A program made the position numbers and the translations under genes. From Magnetococcales bacterium (GTDB taxonomy: Bacteria; Pseudomonadota; Magnetococcia; Magnetococcales; Magnetaquicoccaceae), in NCBI GenBank assembly GCA_011089965.1, contig JAANAU010000016.1:1-64000 (forward strand): 64,000 nt of DNA. Reading direction: 5' to 3'. This document shows positions 56,121 through 64,000 of this stretch, one piece after another; positions within the stretch are counted from its first letter, which is position 1, and every line of letters begins with the position of its first letter. The notes under the pieces are model-generated. The model was not told the origin of the DNA, did no database searches, and saw nothing but the letters and a program-made list of their open reading frames with translations.

Positions 56121-57206
56121 ATGTCTTTTGTGGACAAACTCTCGATCTCTGGCTTCAAATCCATCCGGGAACTCAAAGACTTTGAGATCAACAATCTGAA
56201 CGTGATGATCGGAGCCAATGGTGCAGGCAAGAGCAATTTGATCGGTGTGTTTCGTTTGCTCAAAGAGATGTACGAGCAACGGTTGCAGCTGTTTGTGCAA
56301 CAACAAGGGGGTCCGGATGCCTTGTTGCACTTTGGGCGCGAAACGACGGACCAGTTGCGTGCCGAGTTCCATTTTGGCCATAACAGTTACGATTTCGATC
56401 TGGTGCCAACATTAGACAACAGACTGATATTTCGACAAGAAACCAGCAGATTCAAAGGGTTTTTCTATTCCACGACGCCGTCTCCCGTTCTTCTTGGGAG
56501 TGGTCATGTGGAATCGAAATTGGAAGATGCCCAGGATGGATATTCTCCTTATGTAAGAGCTGCGGTCAAAAACTGGCATGTGTATCATTTCCATGATACC
56601 AGTGAAAAAGCCAAGGTCAAACAACGCCATCCGACCCATGACAATCTGTGTCTGAAGGGGGATGCGGCCAATCTGGCGGCCTATCTGCGCATGTTGCATG
56701 ATCAGCATGTCCACGCCTACCAATCCATTGTCTCAACCATACGGTTGGTCGCCCCCTTTTTTGGGGATTTTGTCCATCGACGAGGGAATCCGGAGACCGT
56801 GGAATTGGAATGGACCCAACAGGGGCAATCCGATACCCCTTTCAAAGCGCATGTGCTTTCAGATGGCACTTTGCGTTTCATCTGTTTGGCGACACTGTTT
56901 TTGCAACCGGTCGCATTGTTGCCTCATACCATCCTGATCGATGAACCGGAATTGGGTCTGCACCCCTATGCCATTTCGGTACTCGCGGACATTTTCAAGC
57001 AGGTGGCGGAAAACAGACAACTGATTGTTTCCACGCAATCTGTGGAGTTGGTCAACGAATTGGAACCTGAAGATGTGGTCGTCGTGGACCAGGAAAACGG
57101 GGCTTCCACTTTTCGACGTCTCGGCCATGAGGAACTCGTCGGATGGTTGCAGGAGTACGCCTTGGGAGAGCTTTGGAAACGGAACATTCTTGGCGGGAGA
57201 CCCTGA
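56121..57206 (+). CDS. AAA/ABC-type ATPase of a predicted two-gene defence system
   Basis: The 361-residue SMC/RecF/OLD-like ATPase has the N-terminal LSISGFKSIREL, Walker A GANGAGKSN (~31-39), an ABC-like signature LSDGTLRF (~246) and Walker B ILIDEPELGLHP (~272). STQSVELV near the C-terminus is the His-switch-type region. Proteins of this AAA_21/OLD-like type pair with toxic or nuclease effectors. The partner starts 1 nt after the stop (TGAAATG). No coiled-coil insertion of SMC length is present. The segment 80-160 is the variable insert. Confidence 0.88.
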   Translation: MSFVDKLSISGFKSIRELKDFEINNLNVMIGANGAGKSNLIGVFRLLKEMYEQRLQLFVQQQGGPDALLHFGRETTDQLRAEFHFGHNSYDFDLVPTLDNRLIFRQETSRFKGFFYSTTPSPVLLGSGHVESKLEDAQDGYSPYVRAAVKNWHVYHFHDTSEKAKVKQRHPTHDNLCLKGDAANLAAYLRMLHDQHVHAYQSIVSTIRLVAPFFGDFVHRRGNPETVELEWTQQGQSDTPFKAHVLSDGTLRFICLATLFLQPVALLPHTILIDEPELGLHPYAISVLADIFKQVAENRQLIVSTQSVELVNELEPEDVVVVDQENGASTFRRLGHEELVGWLQEYALGELWKRNILGGRP

Positions 57207-57207
57207 A

Positions 57208-57879
57208 ATGGTGCGTGTGGTGGTCTTTGCCGAGGGACAAACGGAAGAGAAATTCATCAAGCAGTTGGTTGCACCGGCTTTTTGGCCCTCCATGATTTAT
57301 CTGGAACCGCGATTATTGAAAACATCTCAAAACAGCAAAGGTGGGGCGGTCAGTTTTGAGCGACTGAAATTTTATGTCAGCAATACGCTCAAAGAAACCA
57401 ATGCCCCAACTCTTGCCACGTTTCTGGATCTGTATGCTTTGGATACTGACTTTCCTGCCTATGCAGAAGTCAGAAGCATGACCGGTCTCTACCAAAAAGT
57501 TCATCGTCTGGAAACCGCATTGTCACAGGCCATTGTCGAGCAGGTTGGTTGCCAACCTCACCGGTTCATTCCTCATATTCAACCCCACGAATTTGAAGGA
57601 CTGCTCTTTTCCGATGTGGCCGCTTTGTGTGCAACCGAACCCGGGTGGCGTTCTCAACAGTCGGAATTGACAGACATTTACCATCAATTTCAAAACCCGG
57701 AACATATCAATGGTGAATATGAGAGCAGACCATCCATGCGGCTTGAGAGGATTCTTCGTCCGAAATACAAGAAAACACGTCATGGTCCGCTGGCAGCTGA
57801 ACAGGTCACTCTGGAAGTCATGGAACAGCAGTGCCCGCACTTTCGCGGATGGTTGGAACGGTTGAGGTCTTTAGTTTAG
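57208..57879 (+). CDS. DUF4276 TOPRIM-like effector partner of the AAA ATPase
   Basis: The 223-residue product starts at ATG 57208, 1 nt after the ATPase stop. The N-terminal VVVFAEGQTEEKFIKQL is the acidic EGxTEE motif of DUF4276, which resembles the TOPRIM glutamate of OLD-family nucleases. ATFLDLYALD fits the second acidic motif, and IQPHEFEGLLFSD is typical. It is likely a nuclease or other effector licensed by the ATPase, analogous in layout to OLD and PARIS systems. The activity has not been inferred beyond motif similarity. Confidence 0.85.
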   Translation: MVRVVVFAEGQTEEKFIKQLVAPAFWPSMIYLEPRLLKTSQNSKGGAVSFERLKFYVSNTLKETNAPTLATFLDLYALDTDFPAYAEVRSMTGLYQKVHRLETALSQAIVEQVGCQPHRFIPHIQPHEFEGLLFSDVAALCATEPGWRSQQSELTDIYHQFQNPEHINGEYESRPSMRLERILRPKYKKTRHGPLAAEQVTLEVMEQQCPHFRGWLERLRSLV

Positions 57880-57944
57880 ATGTTTGTTATAGTTATTATT
57901 ATATTTATACTTTTTATCCAGAAGGAGCTGTTCGGGAATTGGCC

Positions 57945-60900
57945 ATGCCTTGGTTGGTGCCATTATTATTGATTATATTATTGACTCCGGTCTGGGCTGC
58001 CGCGCCGTTGCCTCGTGCTGACACCTCCGAGGGGGTGGCGGTAGAGGTGCGGGGTGCGGTGGATCTGCAACTGGCCCAAGAGGGGAAACAGATCCCGCTG
58101 CTGGTACAACAGGAGTTGATCCGGGGGGATATCATCACCACGGCAGACGATGGTCGGGCAGCGATTCTGTTCAGCGATCAGTCCCAGATCAAGATCAATC
58201 AGAACTCCACCGTACAGATCGGCCTTGCGCCGGAGAGCCGCAACAACAACCCGCTGTTGAAACTGTTCAAGGGTGAGGTGTGGAACACCCATCCCAAGGG
58301 TCCACCCCCTCCTTTGCGCATTCAGACGCCGGTGGCCACGGCTTCGATTCAGGGGACCAAATGGTTTTTATCCGTGGCAGCAGACGGAGCCACCCATGTG
58401 ACGGTTCAGCATGGACAGATCCGACTTGAAAACAGTGTTGGATTCGTGCTGGTGGAAGCGGGTCAGGGGGCAGAGGCCAGGCAGGGCCAGGCACCTGTAT
58501 TGATCCGGCTCGTCCGTTCGGAGGAGCGGAGTCAATGGCTCTATTTCGTGCCGGAGTCGATCCGGTTTTTGCAGGTGGATGCCCGGGCTGACCCCCAACT
58601 GGCCACGATTGCCCACCAGATGCGTTTGGGAGCCTGGCAGAACGCCATGAGCGCGTTGACCGCTCTGCCGGACACGCAACGGAACACGCCGCTGGGACAG
58701 GCTCTGGAAGGGGTGGCGCTGACCCATGACAACCGTCTGGAAGTCGCCTTGCTGCACATACGGAAGGCGCGTCAGCAGTGGCCGGACGCAGCGGTTCTGG
58801 CTGCCACGGAGATGCACACCCGGATGGTGGTTGGCGATCTGACGGCTGCCCGTCAACTGGGAGAGTCGGCCAGAGAGCGTCATCCCCGCGACCCGATGAT
58901 TGCCACGCTGCTCAAGGATCTGTACCTCCTGAAAGGGGATCTGGCGGCTGCCGATCAGCTGACCGCTGCCATGCTGGAGCAGCTTCCGGATCATCCTCTG
59001 ACCCTGTTGGATCGGGCCGGTTATCTGGTGCATGCGGACCAAGGCGATGCAGAGGCTTTGCAACTGCTGTTGAAAGGTCGGCAATGGGCACCTTTTGATC
59101 CGGACCTGGCCATTGCCCTGGGAGCGTTGCAACGCCGCATGGGGGAGTATGCGGACAGCCATCGCACCTTTGCCGCACTCCTGGAGCAGAGGGTGCAACG
59201 TCCGGAATTCTATTATCATTACGGTCTGCTGGCCAGTCAGACCCGTCAGTTGCCTTTGGCCCATCAACTGTTCGTGGCTGCCCGAACGTTGCAAAGTCAG
59301 ATCACCGCCTTGCCGGGTGACGGGATCGTGCTCCTGAAACAGGGCAGGATCAAAGAGGCGTTGCAGCGTTTGCAGGAAGCGGTGATCGTGCAACCCGACA
59401 GTGGGGAAAATCATCTGTATCTGGCTGTGGCCTTTTACCAGTCCGGTCAGTTGGAGGCGGCGTTCGGCGCGTTGGAAACCGCCATCCGGCTCGATCCCAA
59501 TGATCCGACTCCGCATCTGCTGCGCGCCATGATCCACAATGATCGCAACGAACCTTATTTGGCATTGCAGGCGGCCAGGCAGGCTGAACCGTTGTTGCCC
59601 AGGCGCAAGCGAGGCAGTCTGGATCTGATTCAGGTGACCCGGCAGGGGTTGTCCAATGTGGGTGCTGCCTTGCGGGCTTTGGGTCTGGATTATTGGAGTT
59701 ACAAGAAGGCCCAGGATGTCTTGCATGTGGATCCGTATGATCCGGACAGCCATTTTTTTCTTGGCACTGTCCATGCCAATCTGAGCAATCCGATCAGCGG
59801 GCAGAGCGAATTTGCCCAGGGGATTTTGATGGATCCTTCTGCCATGGTGGATCCCAACCGGCATGCCCCGCTGATCCGGCAACAGAACCATTATCTGACC
59901 ACATCCTTGCAACTCGGGCATGAGGCCGATGGCATGGCCAACGTGGAGACGTTGAAGGCGAGCGGTGGATTGGAGGTGGCTTCTGGTCTGGAGTATCTGG
60001 TGCAGATCCGGCGCAGTGACCAGAGCTATTATCCGGGTGCCAACCCCTCGCCCATCGGGTTGAAGGAGAATGGACGTTATGATGGTCATGATCTGGTTCT
60101 GTTGCTGGGGCTGCATCCGGACTATGCCAACGATCTCTATCTGCGGGCGATCCTCAATCGCGGGGAGCTGAATGAAGATCAATATTCCGGCAAATTGGCG
60201 TTGCCGTATATAGTGTTCACTCCTGGACTGGAGAAAACCACCCGTCATGTCCAATGGGAGCTGGGTGGTCATCGGCGTTTGGATCCATTGTCGCATCTGT
60301 TGTTCCGGGGTTATCACCGCTCTCAGGAGTCGGTGGAGCTGGGAACCGGTTTTCTGGATCCGTTTGACCGTTATGGTGCCCAGCTCAATCGTTTGTGGTT
60401 TTTCACCGGCAATCGGCGTGACACGGCCCACCACTCCCGGTTTGACCTGGAAGAGCAGGGTGTGCAGCTGAAACATCTTTTGACTCTGGGTGCCCATCAA
60501 CTGGCCTACGGGATGGATTTTCTCACCCGTTCCCTGACTGCTGCCGATCAGGCGCAACTGTTGGCCTTGCCTGGACCTGGACAGGTGGAGGTCCAGACAG
60601 TGCTGCATCAGGTGGGGTTGAACCTGCATGTGCGTGACCGCTGGCAGTGGAGTCCCGAGTGGCTGGCAGAGTTGGGCATGGCATGGCAACGCAACCGCTT
60701 GACCCCTGATCTGACCATGAATCCTTTGGCTGCCAGTTTGGCTCCTGCCGTGAATTGGCAGAGCGATGATGCGTTGCGTTGGCAACCGCGCCTTGGGTTG
60801 GTGTACACCCCGAACCGTCAGGATACCTGGCGACTGGCCTGGCAGGAGAACCGGTTTCCTCGGGATGTGCCGGTTGCGGGCATTCTGGCCGAGAGTGGTC

Positions 60901-61505
60901 AGTTGGAGATGGATGGCATGGCCTTGCGGGAGGGGATCGGTCCATTGGAAAACCTGGATGTGGCGGGTTTGATTCCGTTTGAGCCGACCACGCTCGGTTT
61001 GGACACCCGGTATCGGGATCTGTCACTGCGTTGGGAGCGGGAGTGGAGCGGTGATCTGTTTCATTTTTCTCATGTCGGGCTGCAAGATATCGTGGGTGTT
61101 GGCCGTTTGGGTCTGTTGCTCAACGCGGTCAACTACATCCCGCATCCGCGCATTGGATTTCAGGTTTCCCACCTGTGGGCCGGACAGGTGGAGTACGAGC
61201 AGGATCCGTTTGCATTGGATCTGATGTCCCGACAGTATATCCAAAGCAAGGTGACGTATGTGGATCCTGACCGTTTTCGGGCAGTTCTCTGGCACGAACA
61301 TGTGACCAAAGCGCGCAGCCATTACCCGTCTGTCGGTGCGTTGGATGGCCATGATCGGGTCAATCTCAAGCTCTCCTGGGAGGATCCATCACAGAGGTAC
61401 GGGCTGGATTTTTTCTGGTTCAATCTGTTGAATGACCGTCAGAATCTGCCGGGTTTGTCACTGGATGACCGTTTCGTGCATGTGAAATTTTCACTGCATT
61501 ATTGA
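57945..61505 (+). CDS. FecR-TPR-outer-membrane-barrel protein
   Basis: The 1186-residue product starts at ATG 57945 with a signal peptide (VPLLLIILLTPVWAA). A FecR-like domain (about 30-165; RGDIITTADDGRAAILF and PVATASIQGTKW) is followed by a TPR array (about 200-610). A long beta-rich C-terminal part (about 650-1186) ends in aromatic FSLHY, as expected of an outer-membrane barrel. No TonB-box or sigma-factor partner is seen. FecR-TPR proteins often neighbour CHASE2 cyclases, as here. The start is uncertain because GAAGGAG lies 18 bp upstream. Confidence 0.85.
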   Translation: MPWLVPLLLIILLTPVWAAAPLPRADTSEGVAVEVRGAVDLQLAQEGKQIPLLVQQELIRGDIITTADDGRAAILFSDQSQIKINQNSTVQIGLAPESRNNNPLLKLFKGEVWNTHPKGPPPPLRIQTPVATASIQGTKWFLSVAADGATHVTVQHGQIRLENSVGFVLVEAGQGAEARQGQAPVLIRLVRSEERSQWLYFVPESIRFLQVDARADPQLATIAHQMRLGAWQNAMSALTALPDTQRNTPLGQALEGVALTHDNRLEVALLHIRKARQQWPDAAVLAATEMHTRMVVGDLTAARQLGESARERHPRDPMIATLLKDLYLLKGDLAAADQLTAAMLEQLPDHPLTLLDRAGYLVHADQGDAEALQLLLKGRQWAPFDPDLAIALGALQRRMGEYADSHRTFAALLEQRVQRPEFYYHYGLLASQTRQLPLAHQLFVAARTLQSQITALPGDGIVLLKQGRIKEALQRLQEAVIVQPDSGENHLYLAVAFYQSGQLEAAFGALETAIRLDPNDPTPHLLRAMIHNDRNEPYLALQAARQAEPLLPRRKRGSLDLIQVTRQGLSNVGAALRALGLDYWSYKKAQDVLHVDPYDPDSHFFLGTVHANLSNPISGQSEFAQGILMDPSAMVDPNRHAPLIRQQNHYLTTSLQLGHEADGMANVETLKASGGLEVASGLEYLVQIRRSDQSYYPGANPSPIGLKENGRYDGHDLVLLLGLHPDYANDLYLRAILNRGELNEDQYSGKLALPYIVFTPGLEKTTRHVQWELGGHRRLDPLSHLLFRGYHRSQESVELGTGFLDPFDRYGAQLNRLWFFTGNRRDTAHHSRFDLEEQGVQLKHLLTLGAHQLAYGMDFLTRSLTAADQAQLLALPGPGQVEVQTVLHQVGLNLHVRDRWQWSPEWLAELGMAWQRNRLTPDLTMNPLAASLAPAVNWQSDDALRWQPRLGLVYTPNRQDTWRLAWQENRFPRDVPVAGILAESGQLEMDGMALREGIGPLENLDVAGLIPFEPTTLGLDTRYRDLSLRWEREWSGDLFHFSHVGLQDIVGVGRLGLLLNAVNYIPHPRIGFQVSHLWAGQVEYEQDPFALDLMSRQYIQSKVTYVDPDRFRAVLWHEHVTKARSHYPSVGALDGHDRVNLKLSWEDPSQRYGLDFFWFNLLNDRQNLPGLSLDDRFVHVKFSLHY

Positions 61506-63509
61506 TTATTTGGCGGTCATGGTCCAGACCCCGTCCCAGGTTTCGGGTGGGTGTGCCAGCAACCGGTTGCAACGGGTGTGCAAGAGGCGGGTTGGTCCAT
61601 CTTCGGGAGCGCGTTGGAGGATCTGTTCCAGAATCCCTGCTGCGTGCTCCCAATCCCCGGCGCGATAGGCGGTCACGGCCCGGGCGTAGTGCGACTCCAG
61701 CCAGGAGAACTCCCCGGAGGCTGTACCGCAGGTGATCAATTGATAGATCTTGACCGGTTGATTTTTCCCTTTGACCCGCACCATGTCCAACTCCCGACAG
61801 ATGAACCGGGCATCGAGCTGCTCACGGGTGGTGGCACTGATGATGATGTGCACCCCGTACTCTTTGGTCAATCCTTCCAGTCGCGAGGCCAGATTCACGT
61901 TGTCGCCGATGACGGTATAGTCGAAACGCTGTCTGGATCCCATGTTGCCCACCACCACCTCGCCGGTGTGGATGCCGATGCCGATCTGAATGCCGGAGGT
62001 TGCCGATGGCCAGGAGGTGAGGAAATGGTGATTCACCGCAGGGAGCGCCTCCACCATGGCCAGGGCGGCCAGACAGGCGGACCGGGCGTGATGGGGATCG
62101 TCCAGAGGTGCGCCGAACAGCGCCATGATGGCATCTCCGATATATTTGTCGATCATGCCCTGATGGGTCAGGACCGGTGCGGTCATGGCATTCAGATAGT
62201 GGTTCAGGAAGGTCACCAGCGCCTCAGGGCCAGGCAATGCTTCGGAGAGACCCGTAAACCCTCGAATGTCGGAAAACAGCACCGAGATCTCTTTGACCTC
62301 TCCGCCCAGTCGGACCAGCTCTGGTTGGCGCAGCAGTCGTTCCACCAGTGCGGGTGCGATGTAATTTCCAAAAATTTTTTTCAATACCTTTTTCTTGCGC
62401 AGCGTGGTGACATGGCCATGCAGGCTCCAGCCCATGGTCCCCAGGGTCAGCAGGGTGATCGGAAAGCCCACGGTACACAGGATGCGATATTGGACAAACA
62501 GCGTATAAATTCCCGCACTGACCATCATCAAAAAACCGACAAACAGGATCAAAACCAGGCCAGGGTGGTTGGCGGCCCACTCTCCGCGCAGCGTGACCAG
62601 CCAGATCCACAGCACTGGCACGATCCAGGGTCCGGGGGACCAGTTGCGCAGCGGATTCGGGTTCAGGATGGTCTCGAAGAGGTGGCCATGGATTTCGACG
62701 CCGTGCATGCGTTGGCCATCGAACCGGAAAAACGGGGTTGGAAAGCTGTCCGTGCCACTGCCCAGGGCCACGGGGATATTGTTCATGTGACCCACCAGAA
62801 CCACCTTGTTCTGGAAATATCCTTTGGGCAGATCGGTATGCCAGTTCAGGGCCTGGTAATAGGAGACCGCAGGCAGGGTGCCCATTGGACCGTGATAGTC
62901 GATCAGGCTGCTGACCCGGGATGGGTTGGGAGAGATGAGCGATGCAAACAGCTGTCCAAGGGAGATGCGTCCTTCCATCTGATCCGGATAGGTGCGGATC
63001 ACCCCGTCTCCATCCGGCAGAAAGATGGCTGCTCCGGTGGCATGGGCGGCATGGCGCAACAGGGGGGTTGGTTCCAGCCAGGAGGCTTCCACATGGGTTG
63101 GGCGATGGGTTTGGGCGATGCCGCTTGCCAGGATCACGGGAACCGATTCCTGCATGGCCGCAGCCAGTTGTTGGTCTTCGGTGGGATCCTTGGCGGGTTT
63201 GGCAAAAATTACGTCAAAGAAGATGAGGCGTGCGCCGGCTAGGTTCAGGGTTTTGATCAGGCGTGCATGCAGGGATCTGGGCCAGGGCCAGGCATGGCCC
63301 AGTTCGGTGCTGGAGGCTTCGTCGATGGCCACGATCACTACCTGACCCGAAACCGGAGTGGCACCCCGCAACCAGAAAAGTCCGTCATGCATCCAGTATT
63401 CCAGTTGGCGTATGGGGGCGCTTTCTGCGCTCATCCACCAGATTCCCCAACCCAACCAGGCCAGACAGAGGCTGATCAGCAGGGTGCGGATCAATGGCGC
63501 ATGGGTCAT
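61506..63509 (-). CDS. CHASE2-domain class III adenylate/guanylate cyclase
   Basis: The 667-residue product has an N-terminal membrane helix, a periplasmic CHASE2 sensor (about 40-290; VVIVAIDEASSTELGHAWPW, FFDVIFAKP) and three membrane helices (about 300-385). A cytoplasmic class III cyclase follows, with metal Asp in VLFSDIRGFTGLSE (~415) and GDAIMALFGAPL, then GDNVNLASRLE and VKGKNQPV. A short helical tail ends the protein. ATG 63509 overlaps the rsmB stop by 4 bp. The longer frame to 63815 is a shadow of rsmB. The stop abuts the convergent FecR-TPR gene with zero spacing. Confidence 0.92.
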   Translation of the reverse strand: MTHAPLIRTLLISLCLAWLGWGIWWMSAESAPIRQLEYWMHDGLFWLRGATPVSGQVVIVAIDEASSTELGHAWPWPRSLHARLIKTLNLAGARLIFFDVIFAKPAKDPTEDQQLAAAMQESVPVILASGIAQTHRPTHVEASWLEPTPLLRHAAHATGAAIFLPDGDGVIRTYPDQMEGRISLGQLFASLISPNPSRVSSLIDYHGPMGTLPAVSYYQALNWHTDLPKGYFQNKVVLVGHMNNIPVALGSGTDSFPTPFFRFDGQRMHGVEIHGHLFETILNPNPLRNWSPGPWIVPVLWIWLVTLRGEWAANHPGLVLILFVGFLMMVSAGIYTLFVQYRILCTVGFPITLLTLGTMGWSLHGHVTTLRKKKVLKKIFGNYIAPALVERLLRQPELVRLGGEVKEISVLFSDIRGFTGLSEALPGPEALVTFLNHYLNAMTAPVLTHQGMIDKYIGDAIMALFGAPLDDPHHARSACLAALAMVEALPAVNHHFLTSWPSATSGIQIGIGIHTGEVVVGNMGSRQRFDYTVIGDNVNLASRLEGLTKEYGVHIIISATTREQLDARFICRELDMVRVKGKNQPVKIYQLITCGTASGEFSWLESHYARAVTAYRAGDWEHAAGILEQILQRAPEDGPTRLLHTRCNRLLAHPPETWDGVWTMTAK

Positions 63510-64000
63510 GTGAGTCGTTGCAAACGGCTGATGAAGAATCCATCCATGGCGTGCATGCCCGGATCGAAACGACAATCTCCGCAGGGTGTGATGGCGTTGT
63601 CCGGCATGAACGGTGTGGAGGGTGGGATCGGCAGGCGTTGCCAGTTCGGGTGGTGGTGCAGAAAGCGGTTGATCTGTTCCACCCCTTCTTCCGGCTCCAC
63701 AGAGCAGACCGCATAGACCAGGGTGCCTCCCGGCAGCAGGTGGCGGGCGACATTGTCGAGCATGAGTTGTTGCAATGCGGCCATGCGGGTTGGGTCTGCG
63801 GGTTGGCGTCGCCATTTGATTTCCGGATGGCGTCGGATCACCCCGGTGCCTGTGCAGGGCAGATCGGCCAGGATTTTGTGAAACTGTCGTTCTCCCAGCA
63901 CTGTTTCCCGGGTGGCATCGCCGTGGAGTGTGGTGACGCGCGTTGCCCCCAGACGGTGCAGATTGGTTTGCAGTCGTTGCAGGCGTCCGGCATGGAGATC
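63506..64000 (-). CDS. rsmB: 16S rRNA m5C967 methyltransferase, C-terminal part (runs off window)
   Basis: This is the C-terminal ~164 residues of an RsmB/Sun-family enzyme, with the catalytic Cys motif DLPCTGTGVIRRHPEIKW, the second Cys in VYAVCSVEPEEGVEQI and the final HAMDGFFISRL. It methylates C967 of 16S rRNA from SAM. The N-terminal part and start lie beyond the right edge. It overlaps the cyclase gene by 4 bp, so the two are probably co-transcribed. Confidence 0.95.
   Translation of the reverse strand, partial: DLHAGRLQRLQTNLHRLGATRVTTLHGDATRETVLGERQFHKILADLPCTGTGVIRRHPEIKWRRQPADPTRMAALQQLMLDNVARHLLPGGTLVYAVCSVEPEEGVEQINRFLHHHPNWQRLPIPPSTPFMPDNAITPCGDCRFDPGMHAMDGFFISRLQRLT

Noticed and set aside
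56121-57879. Canonical PARIS (AriA/AriB) call
   Set aside because: The effector has the DUF4276 EGQTEE-type N-terminus and not recognisable DUF4435 features, so only a PARIS/OLD-like analogy is claimed.
58368-60785. 805-codon frame opposite the FecR-TPR gene
   Set aside because: It has low-information Gln/His-rich composition with no signal or domain. The plus-strand frame has clear FecR and TPR domains.

Overview
This window looks like one contiguous chromosomal segment of a Gram-negative proteobacterium. The evidence is two-partner secretion, outer-membrane lipoproteins, an Mla/Pqi-type lipid transporter, chemoreceptors, and haem precursor synthesis by the C5 route (hemA and hemL). The lineage cannot be fixed from sequence reading alone. 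The mix of C5 haem genes, a CZB chemoreceptor, a cyanobacteria-like TPS/CHAT cluster and abundant composite intergenic repeats would fit a Magnetococcia-like bacterium, but that is a low-confidence inference and no magnetosome gene is present.

Layout. 0.3-3.9 kb: pqiABC operon (minus strand). 4-6.4 kb: PilJ/CZB chemoreceptor. 6.7-17 kb: a minus-strand secretion operon in the order TpsB transporter, CHAT-TPR protease, TpsA haemagglutinin, PPC/RTX protein. 17.5-20.5 kb: PAP2 phosphatase and hybrid histidine kinase. 21.4-28.8 kb: TRAP-type binding protein, plsY, dprA, an orphan DUF4351-like ORF, topA and an LtaS-like sulfatase-fold enzyme, nearly all overlapping or closely spaced. 28.9-36.6 kb: ssb, anmK, a phosphoesterase, hemL, a secreted protein, prfA, hemA and two tRNAs. 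36.7-41.4 kb: surface-sugar genes (rfbA, rfbB, an epimerase, a glycosyltransferase). 41.7-51 kb: M23 peptidase, prmC, a DUF3592-like protein, metH, pyrE and ftsB. 51.2-57.9 kb is accessory: a Mu-like phage remnant (S24 repressor, Gam, Mor, DUF1804-like), an unusual Rossmann-chemoreceptor hybrid, two lipoproteins (one with a collagen-like tail), and an AAA ATPase/DUF4276 pair that resembles a two-gene anti-phage system. 57.9-64 kb: a FecR-TPR-barrel protein, a CHASE2 adenylate cyclase and the C-terminal part of rsmB.

The most striking signal is a family of at least ten interspersed intergenic elements (copies A-J below, roughly 65-270 bp). A full copy has a left module with two GC-rich hairpins, a variable tandem array of an 8- or 9-bp AT-rich unit, an AT-rich spacer, and a right module with one GC-rich hairpin followed by a conserved tail. 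They lie only next to gene 3' ends, never between divergent genes. In nine of ten copies the right module faces the end of a gene so that its hairpin would act as an intrinsic terminator. Array length varies, one array is inverted, one hairpin carries a compensatory base-pair change, and two copies are deletion derivatives. This behaves like a mobile or recombining bidirectional terminator family that I do not recognise as a described class.
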